Positions 36,030 to 45,144 are shown, numbered from the stretch's first letter. The stretch: DNA of 64,000 bases from Acidisoma sp. L85 (GCF_009765865.1 NZ_LMUQ01000039.1:197271-261270), one strand, 5' to 3'. Program-made: numbers and translations. Notes: a model not told the origin generated them from the sequence alone.

Positions 36030-36380
36030 CTACTTGCAGGCAGTGACCATAATCTCGACCAGATGGCGGTCATCCGCCATATTCGCCTCCACGCAGGCCC
36101 GCGCCGGCGACATGCCCTTCGGCAGCCAGGCCGACCAGATCTTGTTCATCGTTTCGCGGTCTTTAATGTGCTTGACCCAAATTTGCGCTTGCAGCAGGCG
36201 CGTTTTATCGGTGCCGTGCTGCTCAAGAAGGTCGTCGATCTGCGCCAGGACCTCCTCGGTCTGACCAGTGACGTCCTTGCTCAGGTCCTGGGCGGTGCAG
36301 CCCTGCAGGTAGACAAAGCCGTGGTATTCCACCGCCTGCGCCAGGATAGGTCCGGCATTGGTGCGAATGATCTTGCTCAT
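36030..36380 (-). CDS. RidA (YjgF/YER057c) family protein
   Basis: This 116-residue protein has a RidA-like fold with GPILAQAVEYHGFVYLQG, DVTGQTEEVLAQIDDLLEQ and a typical end (ARACVEANMADDRHLVEIM). The Arg usually needed for imine/enamine hydrolysis is represented by the R of SPARACVEA. It probably removes reactive enamines or acts on a related small metabolite. The ATG at 36380 follows AAGGAGC. The 272-base gap to the CHAP gene is AT-rich and shows nothing further. Confidence 0.85.
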   Translation of the reverse strand: MSKIIRTNAGPILAQAVEYHGFVYLQGCTAQDLSKDVTGQTEEVLAQIDDLLEQHGTDKTRLLQAQIWVKHIKDRETMNKIWSAWLPKGMSPARACVEANMADDRHLVEIMVTACK

Positions 36381-36516
36381 GGAATGCTCCTTGGTATTGG
36401 GAGTGTCGCGCGAGGCGTATCGAGGCGGGCGTATCAGGTTTCGCCGCTCCGGTGCCGCATAGCGGCCGGCTCTTACGCCCTGTTGCGGGCGCACGCCATC
36501 CCGGACGCGCGCCCGC

Positions 36517-37365
36517 CTAGCAGGCGATCGGTTCGAACACCCGGCTGGGCGAGGCGATCTCCTGCTGCGCCGCGACCAGGGCGATCTCCCGCTGACCGAG
36601 CGCGAGCGTCTGGCTCAATATGCCGAAGATCGCTGAGCCTGCGGCACTCAGCGCCGCCGCCGCCGAACGCCCCCCCAGCCAATGAACCAGAAAGAGCGCC
36701 GCGACGGCATCCCCCGCTCCGTTCACCGAGATCGGCAATAGCGGCATGCGTAGCCAGTGAAACGCGCCGCCCTCCGCCACGAGCATGTCGAGCGCCTCGT
36801 CCGGCGTCTCCTCCGTCCTGAGGCTGGTCACGAGCACGATACGCGGCCCCCGCGCCTGGACCGCGCGAACCGCCTCCTGGACCCCCGCGAGGGTGACGCA
36901 GGACAGGCCGGTAAGGTGTCTGAGCTCGAAGAGGTTGGGCGTGAGGATATCCGCCGCCGGCAGAATACGGTCGCGTATGAGTTCGGCGACGCCTGGGCGA
37001 ACATAGACGCCGGTTCCTTCATCTCCGATCACCGGGTCGGCACAGTAGATCGCCGCGGGATTGGCCGCGCGGAGACGCTCCCAGGCTTCCAGCACCGCCT
37101 CGGCTACCTCGGGATCACCGAGGTAGCCGGAGAGCAGCGCATCACAGCGAGGCAGGACCCCACGCTCCTCGATCCCAGCAACCAGGTCGCGGATGAGTTG
37201 AGGCGGGAAGACTGTGCCGCGCCAGGAACCGTAACCCGTGTGGTTGGAGAACTGGACCGTATTGACGGCCCAAACCTCATGGCCAAGGCGCTGCATCGGA
37301 AAGACGGCCGCGGCATTGCCGACATGGCCATAGGAGACCCATGACTGGATGGAGAGGATGTTCAT
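36517..37365 (-). CDS. pdxY: Pyridoxal kinase PdxY
   Basis: This 282-residue ribokinase-fold enzyme starts MNILSIQSWVSYGHVGNAAA, the classical opening of PdxY/PdxK, and has an anion-hole/catalytic base region SVNGAGDAVAALFL. It phosphorylates pyridoxal for PLP salvage. It is the last gene before the T3SS locus, and nothing recognisable lies in the 250 bases to the CpaD-like gene. Confidence 0.92.
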   Translation of the reverse strand: MNILSIQSWVSYGHVGNAAAVFPMQRLGHEVWAVNTVQFSNHTGYGSWRGTVFPPQLIRDLVAGIEERGVLPRCDALLSGYLGDPEVAEAVLEAWERLRAANPAAIYCADPVIGDEGTGVYVRPGVAELIRDRILPAADILTPNLFELRHLTGLSCVTLAGVQEAVRAVQARGPRIVLVTSLRTEETPDEALDMLVAEGGAFHWLRMPLLPISVNGAGDAVAALFLVHWLGGRSAAAALSAAGSAIFGILSQTLALGQREIALVAAQQEIASPSRVFEPIAC

Positions 37366-37618
37366 GCCGCCTCCCTACCATGCGGATCAGGGCGGGCCGA
37401 AGCCTTGGCGGCGAGAATCCGGCCATGCCCTCGCCGCCATCCCGACCTGACAGATGATCGGCGGCTGCCGTACCTATGCGGGAGGCGCAAGCGCCCTGAG
37501 CGGGCGATTGACGGCCGTGATCGCCAGCCATGGGTGCCGCGTGATGCGTGGTGATCTGCCCAGGACGGCCAGACGCCAAGGCTGTGACCGGTGGCGAAAG
37601 GTGGAACTTCGCCCGTCG

Positions 37619-38434
37619 CTAGTTGTTTGTCAGCGGGGCGAAGAGCGCGGCGGGGGCATTGTCTGGTGTCGGCGCAGGCACTTCAGTTCCAGCCGCCGTG
37701 GCCGGAGTGGCCGCCTCGCCCGCGGCTACCGCGGCCCCGGTAGCCGCGGCGGTTCCGCCGCCCGCGCCGCCGCCAAGCTCGCCGCCGCCGCCGCCGCCGC
37801 CGCCAGCACCGCCACCACCAGCACCGCCATTGCCTTTGTTTCGGTTGTCGTAGCTTTCGATCAGGTCGGCATAAGGCGTTGATGCGCCGGGCGGCAGATC
37901 ACGGCCCATCAGCAGGTCAGTGGGCTGTGTGACCTGCGCCGCGATCGCTGCGGCGGTACTACAGCCGGGCGGCATGAGTTGGCTGAGGCGCCCGAGGTCG
38001 CTTTCGGGCAGGAAACCGCCAGGCAACGCACCGGCCGCCGTGGCACAAGCATCGGCGGTGATGCCAGCCGAGGGCGGCAGCAGAAGCCAGGCCGCATCCG
38101 TCGCCACGGATCGCACCATGCGCAGCAGAATCGGATGGCGAGAGAGCCGGGCGACCCGATTGGCACGCGGCAAGGCGGCGGGTCCGGGCGCTTCGATCAG
38201 CACCGCCTGAATCCGAGGATCCAGCGTCGCGCGAAGGCTTCGTAAGCGCTGCGCATCCGCCGAAACCGGCTCGTTTCCACCGGGCGTAAAAGCCAACAAC
38301 ATCGTCTCGCGGGGCGCCGGCCCTTGATATCCGTAGGCGGTGAGCGGAGCGGGTACCGGTTCACAGGCGGACAGCGTGCCAAGTGAGACGGCGCAGACAA
38401 TTGTCCACAACCGACGTCTCCGACCGCGAGACAT
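37619..38434 (-). CDS. CpaD-like lipoprotein of the T3SS secretin operon
   Basis: This protein of about 271 residues has a lipobox (GTLSAC) and a body that fits the Tad-pilus CpaD family: GCSTAAAIAAQVTQPTDLL, then MGRDLPPGASTPYADLI. CpaD proteins are outer-membrane-associated partners of CpaC secretins. The last 70 residues are a low-complexity Gly/Ala tail encoded by GGC runs. The start used here (ATG 38434) gives a normal-length signal; an ATG at 38494 overlapping the secretin stop would lengthen it by 20. It is the last gene of the leftward operon. Confidence 0.7.
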   Translation of the reverse strand: MSRGRRRRLWTIVCAVSLGTLSACEPVPAPLTAYGYQGPAPRETMLLAFTPGGNEPVSADAQRLRSLRATLDPRIQAVLIEAPGPAALPRANRVARLSRHPILLRMVRSVATDAAWLLLPPSAGITADACATAAGALPGGFLPESDLGRLSQLMPPGCSTAAAIAAQVTQPTDLLMGRDLPPGASTPYADLIESYDNRNKGNGGAGGGGAGGGGGGGGELGGGAGGGTAAATGAAVAAGEAATPATAAGTEVPAPTPDNAPAALFAPLTNN

Positions 38435-38490
38435 AGCTTTCCACTCAGGAGGCAAAGTGCCGGGGCGAGCGGGCCACTGAATGAGCGTGT

Positions 38491-39849
38491 TCATTGGATC
38501 GCGAACCCCGCATCGACCGTCACCCCGGGTTGCGGAGGGCGGTCCGTCGGAAGGGGAAAAGCATTCGGGTCGGAAACCGGCTGCGAAATATAGGGGGTTA
38601 CAAGAATGACGAGTTCCGTTTCGTCATGCTGGTAGCTGCTGGAGCGGAAGAGAGCGCCCAGGATCGGAATATCCCCGAGGAACGGGAACTTCGACAGGGA
38701 CTGCTGATCGACGCGCTGAAAGAGTCCGGCGATCGCAAGCGTCTGTCCACTCGCCATCTCCACATTGGTCTCGGCGCTTCTGGTCAAGAAGGACGGCACC
38801 GAGTTGCCCGCGATCGTGTAGGAGGTGCCGTTGCTGATCTCGCTGACCTGTGGCTTCACCTTCATCGCGATACGATCACCAGGCAGGAGTATCGGCGTGA
38901 AGGAGAGCTGAACACCATAGTCCTTGTACTGAATTGTCGTCTGACCGAAACCTTGCGGCACCGGAATGGGCACTTCGCCTCCGGCCATGAATGTCGCTGT
39001 CTCGCCCGAGATCGTGGTGAGGTTCGGCTCGGCTAGCGAGGTCATGAGGCCCTCCGATTCCAAGGCGTTGAGAAGCGAGGCCGCATTCACGCTACTCGTG
39101 CTGACACCCACCCCGGCATTGGCAAAATTGTTAGAACTTCCGCTCGCCGAACTTGTGCCGCCGTCCGATGAAACGGCACTTGCCGCGATGCCAAGCAGAC
39201 CGCTTGTCATCAAGCCGAAAGCGAAGCTGCCTGGCTTAGCGAGCACATCCAGGCTGAGACCCAACTGGTTCAGCGAAGAGCGCTGCACCTCGGCGATGCG
39301 CACCCGGAGCGTCACTTGTTGCGCCCCGGCGAGTTCGGTTCTGTCGAGCGGCGAGCTGCCTTGCACGCCGAAGGCTTGCGCGGCCGCGTTGGCATCGACA
39401 GCGGCACCCAGACCCGCCACCGAACCGCCCAGCACCAGACGGTTATTCATGAACTGGACCGAAACCGAGGAAGCGTCCGCCGGCAATGCCGCTTCCGCGT
39501 CGCGCCCGCTGCGCGTGACGCGGATACGAAGCTGTGCCGCTACGCCGTTCTTCGCATTGGTCGCCGTCAATGTGGTCGCACCCGGCCGGCGTCCATACAG
39601 ATAGAAGACCCGGTTCGTCACCGTCTGCACATCCGCGATGCCCGAATTTGCAACCATGACATTCGCCGCGTCCTCGCCAAGCTGGATCATGCGGCCCTCG
39701 CCGACATGCACCTCAAGCTCTCCGCTCGACTGCGCGCGCGCGGCCGAGGAACAGACGGCAACGCCCAGCATGAGAAGAAACACGCCGAACCATCCGATGA
39801 ACGCTCGCGAATTGATCTTATAGCGGCAATAAATTGGCTCTCGGTTCAA
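38491..39849 (-). CDS. sctC: CpaC-type secretin, outer-membrane pore of the T3SS
   Basis: This 452-residue protein has a signal peptide (to AARAQ), a CpaC-type N-domain (VANSGIADVQTVTNRVFYLY, RRPGATTLTA), then the secretin domain (GGEVPIPVPQGFG, YGVQLSFTPIL, FPFLGDIPILGALFRS). It ends ELVILVTPYISQPVSDPN, a phrase typical of Tad-pilus CpaC/RcpA. Secretins form the outer-membrane ring. Here it stands where rhizobial T3SS clusters carry rhcC2. Start TTG 39849, with AAGGA upstream. Confidence 0.82.
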   Translation of the reverse strand: MNREPIYCRYKINSRAFIGWFGVFLLMLGVAVCSSAARAQSSGELEVHVGEGRMIQLGEDAANVMVANSGIADVQTVTNRVFYLYGRRPGATTLTATNAKNGVAAQLRIRVTRSGRDAEAALPADASSVSVQFMNNRLVLGGSVAGLGAAVDANAAAQAFGVQGSSPLDRTELAGAQQVTLRVRIAEVQRSSLNQLGLSLDVLAKPGSFAFGLMTSGLLGIAASAVSSDGGTSSASGSSNNFANAGVGVSTSSVNAASLLNALESEGLMTSLAEPNLTTISGETATFMAGGEVPIPVPQGFGQTTIQYKDYGVQLSFTPILLPGDRIAMKVKPQVSEISNGTSYTIAGNSVPSFLTRSAETNVEMASGQTLAIAGLFQRVDQQSLSKFPFLGDIPILGALFRSSSYQHDETELVILVTPYISQPVSDPNAFPLPTDRPPQPGVTVDAGFAIQ

Positions 39850-39965
39850 TGCGTCTAGTCCTTGCTGATGCTCGGGCTAATCCCGCCGGCTTTTTGGTTT
39901 CATCCGCAATGAAATGACCGCAGGCAGGTTGCGCTGTTCGCCGTGTAGTTTCCGTAAAGGCAGTG

Positions 39966-40577
39966 CTAGTTATCGGTCGCGCCGCGGAAAACCCGCGCAT
40001 TGGCCTCCGGCGCCGGTGGTATATGAGACACCGCCGTGAGCGCCTGTTCGACGAGCTTGATATATTGCGGCGGCCCGTTGACGGCCACGACCTCGGCCGT
40101 CGCGGAAACCGTCAGCGGCCAGCGAGGATCCTCAATCTGCAATTGTTTGATGGTATCGAAGAAGGCATCGTCCGAGGCCTGCGGCAACCGCAGCATCACC
40201 GACGTCGCCTCGTCCGTGCTGGAAACGAAAAGCGTGCCACCATAGAAATACCAATCGAGCTGATAGATGGTGGCGAGCCGATCGAGCATGACCCTCGCCG
40301 GTGCCGGGTCAAGGCGGCCGCGTATGTGCCCCTTCACACCAGCACTGATATTGACGTTAACGCCGATTTGGTCGCCAAGCGCCGCGAGCACATCCGATAG
40401 CTTCTGGTCGATGACCGCGTAGAGGAAGACACGGTCGCCATTCGGGAGCGAGGAAGCAAATGCGGGGGACGCCGCGAGGCCGGGCATCATCTGCAGCGTC
40501 ACCGCCAAAACCGCATAGAGGGACCAAAGCGAGCGCACGGCTGATCGGGTTCTCCAGCGGGTTATTCGGCCTTCCAT
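39966..40577 (-). CDS. NolW/RhcC1-like secretin N-terminal domain protein
   Basis: This 203-residue exported protein (signal to about residue 42, SPAFASS) contains the N0/N1-type periplasmic domains of T3SS secretins: LSDVLAALGDQIGVNVN, GHIRGRLDPAPARVMLDRLA and QLDWYFYGGTLFVSS. It has no pore domain. Split secretins of this kind (NolW or RhcC1 plus RhcC2) are known in rhizobial T3SS. It is the first gene of the leftward operon, divergent from sctI, and should form the periplasmic ring that couples to the secretin pore. Confidence 0.82.
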   Translation of the reverse strand: MEGRITRWRTRSAVRSLWSLYAVLAVTLQMMPGLAASPAFASSLPNGDRVFLYAVIDQKLSDVLAALGDQIGVNVNISAGVKGHIRGRLDPAPARVMLDRLATIYQLDWYFYGGTLFVSSTDEATSVMLRLPQASDDAFFDTIKQLQIEDPRWPLTVSATAEVVAVNGPPQYIKLVEQALTAVSHIPPAPEANARVFRGATDN

Positions 40578-40846
40578 ATTACAGATTACGAGTTAAGCGC
40601 CGGTTAGCGCGTGTCTCGCACGCCTTCCCGCAGGGGAGGTACTCCAGGCAGGCGCTACTAACGCATAATAAATGATTTCGCGGCTAGAAGCCGTAATGAC
40701 CTGAGGGGTGGATGGGCTTTCGCGATGCCACTGGCGACGGTATCCATGCACCTCTCCAGCCGATCGTTCGCAAATGTCATGGCGCCGCTCGACTGGCGCC
40801 CGGGCGATCGGCTTACTGCGTCGCGGCATTTTTTGGAGGAGCGCTC

Positions 40847-41356
40847 ATGTCCGCAAACGTTGCTCCGCTCCCGGCCCCGCTCACCATGCTCCTTCCCCCA
40901 ATGCCGTCGGATGGTGGCGGCGACGACCTCAGCAACCATACGGACGGTTTTGCCAATACCTTGGCGAATGCGCAAAAAAGCCTGGAGACGGACGATGGTG
41001 ACAACCCCGATGATGGCAGCAGCCTCGACGACTCCTCTTCAATGGGCGGCGACATCCTTGGAAAACTGAGCTCGCTCAGCTCCAAGCGCGACGAGGAGAT
41101 GAGCAGCATCATGACGCCATTCAACCGTGCGGACGCGCCCATCCTGTCGGCGGACGGCACCGAGGACGACTCGAACGTGATCGGAGCGAGCGAGCTAGTG
41201 GGCGAAAGCCGCTCGCGAGCATCGAGCAAGAAGTTTCTCAAGGATATCATCAACGCAGGTTTTGGCAGCGCACAGCAAACATTGCTGGACCAGATGCAAA
41301 CCACCCTTGTCAGCAATGTTGCACAGAGTGTCTCCAAGCTAGTCTCGCAACAGTGA
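40847..41356 (+). CDS. sctI: Probable T3SS inner-rod protein (SctI/NolB position)
   Basis: This 169-residue protein starts at ATG 40847 with GGAGGAG eight bases upstream. No membrane segment is present. The middle is acidic and Ser-rich (residues 30-80). The last 45 residues form a helix (KKFLKDIINAGF, LDQMQTTLVSNVAQSVSKLV), as in inner-rod proteins. It occupies the nolB/nopB place directly before sctJ, and its stop overlaps the sctJ GTG. The assignment rests mainly on position and C-terminal helix. Confidence 0.55.
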   Translation: MSANVAPLPAPLTMLLPPMPSDGGGDDLSNHTDGFANTLANAQKSLETDDGDNPDDGSSLDDSSSMGGDILGKLSSLSSKRDEEMSSIMTPFNRADAPILSADGTEDDSNVIGASELVGESRSRASSKKFLKDIINAGFGSAQQTLLDQMQTTLVSNVAQSVSKLVSQQ

Positions 41357-42132
41357 AGCGGTCCGCGCTCCTGCTGGTCGGATTGCCGCTGCTGCTCGCG
41401 GGCTGCACAACAGCATTGAACCGCGGCCTATCTGAAGAAGCCGCGAACGAGGAACTTGCTTTGCTGCTGCGTAGCGGCATTCCTGCATCCTCCGCCTATG
41501 ATCAAAAGAGCGGCACCGTCACCGTCTCGGTTGCTGAAAGCCGTTTCGTCGACGCGGTGGATCTCCTCCGCGCTCATGGTCTGCCGCGCCAGCACTACGA
41601 TTCGATTCCCGACGTCTTCAAGGCCAACTCGCTGGTCTCCTCGCCTGCCGAGGAGCGGATACGGCTGGTCTATGCGGAAGGTGAGGAACTATCGCGCACC
41701 ATTTCCGAGATCGACGGTGTGCTCTCCGCTCGCGTGCATATTGTGCCGCCCGACGACGATCCTTTGAGAGCGACCCCGGTTCCGGCATCCGCCGCCGTGC
41801 TGCTTCGTTATGGTACCGGACTGAAAGTCGCCGACCTCGTGCCCAAGATCAAGATGATGGTCGCGAACAGCGTCGAGGGACTGTCCTATGACCATGTCTC
41901 CGTCGTTCTGGTGCCTGCCATCCTGCCCGACGAGACAGTCTCCTCGACACAAGCGCCCGAGAACGTCGCTGGTATCTGGGTGTACGGCGCAGATGCACTA
42001 TCTTTGCGGATCATTCTCGCCAGCGCGATCGGCCTGATCGTGGCACTTCTGTCTCTCTGCGGCTGGCTCTTTTGGAAATTGCACGGCACCAGCGCGCCAC
42101 GGTTCGGCAGTTTGATCCGGGCCCGCCGATGA
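41353..42132 (+). CDS. sctJ: T3SS inner-membrane ring lipoprotein SctJ
   Basis: This 259-residue lipoprotein has lipobox LLAGC, ring-building domains (SEEAANEELALLLRSGI; EGELSRTISEIDGVLSARVH in similar form; KIKMMVANSVEGLSYDHVSV) and a C-terminal membrane helix (SLRIILASAIGLIVALL). It matches the YscJ/PrgK/RhcJ family and forms the inner periplasmic ring with SctD. GTG start at 41353; its stop overlaps the sctK ATG. Confidence 0.95.
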   Translation: MKRSALLLVGLPLLLAGCTTALNRGLSEEAANEELALLLRSGIPASSAYDQKSGTVTVSVAESRFVDAVDLLRAHGLPRQHYDSIPDVFKANSLVSSPAEERIRLVYAEGEELSRTISEIDGVLSARVHIVPPDDDPLRATPVPASAAVLLRYGTGLKVADLVPKIKMMVANSVEGLSYDHVSVVLVPAILPDETVSSTQAPENVAGIWVYGADALSLRIILASAIGLIVALLSLCGWLFWKLHGTSAPRFGSLIRARR

Positions 42133-42746
42133 ACAAGATGATGCATGCGGCCCCGGCGCTGAATAACCTAAGGGCGGGCATCGATCACAGATCAGCCGCG
42201 GCGCTATTGCGCGGTCTCGATCCCACCGTGGCGGAGCGCCTTCTTTCATCGCCGAGACTCGTCGATCGCGCCGCCGAATTCCTGGAGTCTCGGCTGGGCC
42301 ATGGCGAGTTGGACGGCCTGGACGGCTGCGCGCGCGATATCCTCGGCTCTTCTTCCGAAGCCTTGCATGCCTTCGCCATCGCGATCGGCGCCGTGCTCAA
42401 CGGCCAGCGGCTACGCTTGCTCGTCACGGCGGCGGAGATTGCCGGGCTTGCCAGCCGCATCGGGCCACAGGGGCGCCGCGTAGCGCTCACCTACCTGGTT
42501 TTCTCCGCGCCGGCCTCCGCCGATGGGCGAGATCTGGCGGTCTGCATCGAATTCGACGGCGCGCGAGCACTGGTGACCTGGCTCGACACACTCCCGGACT
42601 GGGCAGCCGGCCGCATCCGCTTGAAATGGCATAGCACGCAACCTCCCTTCGAAGAACCCGAGCAACAAGCGCGCGCGCTCGCAATCATTCATGCCCTTTG
42701 GCGCGGCGGAGTCCTGCTCCGCCCCGCATTGGCCGGCCCCTCGTGA
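42129..42746 (+). CDS. sctK: T3SS cytoplasmic sorting-platform protein SctK
   Basis: This 205-residue soluble protein starts at ATG 42129, overlapping sctJ. Sequence similarity to SctK proteins is always weak. It lies exactly between sctJ and sctL as in rhizobial nolU, and has a helical C-terminal half (EQQARALAIIHALWRGG). SctK links the SctQ pods of the sorting platform to the SctD ring. The assignment rests on synteny. Confidence 0.65.
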   Translation: MNKMMHAAPALNNLRAGIDHRSAAALLRGLDPTVAERLLSSPRLVDRAAEFLESRLGHGELDGLDGCARDILGSSSEALHAFAIAIGAVLNGQRLRLLVTAAEIAGLASRIGPQGRRVALTYLVFSAPASADGRDLAVCIEFDGARALVTWLDTLPDWAAGRIRLKWHSTQPPFEEPEQQARALAIIHALWRGGVLLRPALAGPS

Positions 42747-43321
42747 CCACGGCCCGCCAGAGGCCGCTTGGGCGTGTTCTGCGCTCCGCGGAGGTCGAAC
42801 ACCTGCGCGGCGCCGAGGCTGCGGTCGTCTCCGCCAATGCCACCATCGCGCAGCGACGCGCGGAGACCGATCAGTCTTTGGAGGAAGAGCGGCGGCGCAT
42901 CATGCAGGACACGCTGCTGGAGGCGAAGGCCGATGCCAGCAGGCGCCTCGCGACCGTCGCGATCGCCGCCCAGCGTTCACTAAATGGCCTCGCGGATGAA
43001 CTCGCCATCGCCATCGCGGAGGGTGTGGCGCGGGTTGTGGGCAGTCTCGATGTCCGTGAAGCGGTAGCCCGCGCCGCAGGCCTGGCGTTGCGCGATCTCA
43101 CAGACCGGCACCGCATCATTGTGAAGGTCACGCCGCTCGCGGTTGAGGAGACACGCCAACACGTCAAGGATTTGGGCGAGACCGCTGACGTCGTCGCGGA
43201 TCCCGCTTTGCCGGCGGATGGCTGCATTATCGAAACACCCACCGGCTACATTCGGGCCACGCTATCAGAGCAACTCGCGGCCCTTCGCGCCGCGCTTCGG
43301 GAGGCCGCGGCCCGTGGTTGA
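42743..43321 (+). CDS. sctL: T3SS ATPase regulator/stator SctL
   Basis: This 192-residue protein is read from a GTG overlapping the sctK stop. The N-terminal half is a charged, coiled-coil-like helix (SLEEERRRIMQDTLLEAKA). The C-terminal domain (IIVKVTPLAVEETRQHV, DPALPADGCIIETPTGYI) matches the SctL/FliH end. SctL dimers hold the ATPase SctN and connect it to SctQ. It corresponds to rhizobial nolV. Confidence 0.85.
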   Translation: MTTARQRPLGRVLRSAEVEHLRGAEAAVVSANATIAQRRAETDQSLEEERRRIMQDTLLEAKADASRRLATVAIAAQRSLNGLADELAIAIAEGVARVVGSLDVREAVARAAGLALRDLTDRHRIIVKVTPLAVEETRQHVKDLGETADVVADPALPADGCIIETPTGYIRATLSEQLAALRAALREAAARG

Positions 43322-44738
43322 TCTGGTGCCGTCACCCGCTAAGGAACGTGGTCAGCGCCCTGCACTCGCCGCGCTACTGCCGAAGCTGCGGCGAGCCATC
43401 GCGGAGTGCCAGCCACGGCGCCAAAGCGGCAGGATCGAGCGGATCACGGGCAGCATGATCGAGGCTCATGTTACAAATGTCCGAATCGGCGAACTCTGCA
43501 TGCTCCGCGATTCGAGCGGCACGGCGATCGAGGCTGAAGTCGTCGGATTGTCTCAAGGGCGCGCATTCCTGACGCCGCTCGGGCTGGTCTCGGGTCTCTC
43601 TTCGCGCGCCGAGGTACAACCGCTCGGCCACCGTCTCAGCGTCGCGGTCGGCGACGCCTACCTCGGACGTGTGCTGGATGGCCTTGGCCGAATCCTCGAC
43701 CGGCCAAACGACCGCCCAACCCCCGAAGCCGTGATTCCGATCGACGGGAGTCCGCCGCCGCCATTGGACCGGCCCCCGGTGGCACGCTCCCTATTTCTCG
43801 GAACGCGCGTCATCGACGGATTGCTGACCTGTGCCGAAGGACAGCGCATAGGCATATTCGGTCCCGCCGGTGCCGGTAAGTCGAGTCTGATCGCGCGGAT
43901 CGCGCAGAGTGCCGAGGCGGATGTCTTTGTCGTGGCGCTCGTCGGTGAACGTGGGCGCGAAGTTGGCGAATTCCTCGATCACACGCTCGGCCCGATCGCG
44001 CGCAAACGCTCGATTATCGTCGCCGCGACATCGGACCGTCCGGCGCTGGAGCGTGTGAAAGCTGCGCAGGTCGCGACGGCGATCGCCGAGTGGTTTCGCG
44101 ACAGCGGCAAGCGGGTGGTGCTGATGGTCGATAGCCTCACACGGCTCGCGCGTGCGTGGCGCGAGATTGGCCTCGCGACTGGTGAACCGCCGACACGCCG
44201 AGGTTTTCCGCCTTCCGTCTTCGCCGCTTTGCCCGCCTTGCTCGAGCGCGCCGCCTCGACGCGCAAGGGCACGATCACGGCCTTCTATACTATCCTCGCG
44301 GAGGGCGAGCTCTCGTCCGATCCGATCGCCGAGGAAGTTAAGTCGATCCTCGACGGACATATCATTCTTTCGCCGAAACTGGCGGAGTCGAATCATTATC
44401 CGGCGATCGACGTTCTCGCGAGCCGCTCCCGTGTCATGAACCAAGTCGTGAGCGCGGAGCACCGGGAGGCGGCGTCGCATATCCGCCGGCTTCTCTCGCG
44501 CTACGATGACATCGAACTGCTGGTGCGCGTCGGGGAATACAAGGCGGGTAGTGACGCAGTCGCGGATGAGGCGATCGCGAAGATCGATGCCATCCGGAGC
44601 TTCACGCGCGAGCTTGGCACGGATGTGACGCCGTTCGTGGAAATGCTCGATCAGTTGAAAGCGCTCGCCCATCGCCAGCCGCCAGCCACACCCCCCCAAG
44701 CAATAGGCGCCATGCCGGGGTTCGCTAATGTCGGATAA
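43314..44738 (+). CDS. sctN: T3SS ATPase SctN
   Basis: This is a 474-residue F1-beta-like ATPase. GTG at 43314 overlaps sctL by eight bases; the open frame before it belongs to the sctL region. It shows Walker A GPAGAGKSSL, VVALVGERGREVGEF, Walker B LMVDSLTRLARAWRE, GEPPTRRGFPPSVFAALPAL and DPIAEEVKSILDGHI. It unfolds substrates and releases chaperones at the base of the apparatus. Length is slightly above the usual 430-450. Confidence 0.97.
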   Translation: MVDLVPSPAKERGQRPALAALLPKLRRAIAECQPRRQSGRIERITGSMIEAHVTNVRIGELCMLRDSSGTAIEAEVVGLSQGRAFLTPLGLVSGLSSRAEVQPLGHRLSVAVGDAYLGRVLDGLGRILDRPNDRPTPEAVIPIDGSPPPPLDRPPVARSLFLGTRVIDGLLTCAEGQRIGIFGPAGAGKSSLIARIAQSAEADVFVVALVGERGREVGEFLDHTLGPIARKRSIIVAATSDRPALERVKAAQVATAIAEWFRDSGKRVVLMVDSLTRLARAWREIGLATGEPPTRRGFPPSVFAALPALLERAASTRKGTITAFYTILAEGELSSDPIAEEVKSILDGHIILSPKLAESNHYPAIDVLASRSRVMNQVVSAEHREAASHIRRLLSRYDDIELLVRVGEYKAGSDAVADEAIAKIDAIRSFTRELGTDVTPFVEMLDQLKALAHRQPPATPPQAIGAMPGFANVG

Positions 44739-45144
44739 CACTTTCAAGCAGCTGATGCGGATTAAGGATGCGCGCGCGCGGAGCGCGGCCACCGCCCACA
44801 GCGATGCGCGTAACGCTGAGACTGAAGCTCACAGCGCTTGGAGATCTGCGGAAACCGCCGTGAAAACTCACAAGGACAAGCTGGATGAGTTCGTCGTTAC
44901 AGGAAGCACAAGCATCCAGAATACAATCTTGAAACACACGCAGCTTCGTAACGAACAATCGAAACTCACTCGCCTCGCAACGGCGGCGGGAATCCGAAAT
45001 ACAAAGGCGGCAGAGACGACAGTGAAGGCTCGCACGACTGAACGCACAACCTTGCGCCGACTCGAGGCTACAAAAAGTCTGCTAGAAACTCTTCGCCTCG
45101 CTAGCAATCAAGCCGAGCGGAACGGCGACAATGACGCGGACTGA
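44728..45144 (+). CDS. sctO: T3SS stalk protein SctO (RhcZ position)
   Basis: This 138-residue protein is almost wholly helical and charged, a coiled coil from about residue 5 to 130 (KQLMRIKDARARSAATAH; LRRLEATKSLLETLRLA). SctO/FliJ proteins are small antiparallel coiled coils that turn in the ATPase hexamer. Position between sctN and sctQ fits. The ATG overlaps sctN by 11 bases. The gene looks more AT-rich than its neighbours. Confidence 0.72.
   Translation: MSDNTFKQLMRIKDARARSAATAHSDARNAETEAHSAWRSAETAVKTHKDKLDEFVVTGSTSIQNTILKHTQLRNEQSKLTRLATAAGIRNTKAAETTVKARTTERTTLRRLEATKSLLETLRLASNQAERNGDNDAD

Noticed and set aside
37620-37860. Plus-strand proline/alanine-rich ORFs opposite the CpaD-like tail
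   Set aside because: They are the complement of GGC/GCC repeats that encode the glycine-rich tail; no independent start signal.
40578-40846. A tts box or PIP/hrp box in the divergent T3SS promoter region
   Set aside because: I looked for GTCAG...CGAAAGC-type, TTCGC-N15-TTCGC and GGAACC...CCAC patterns and found no convincing match.
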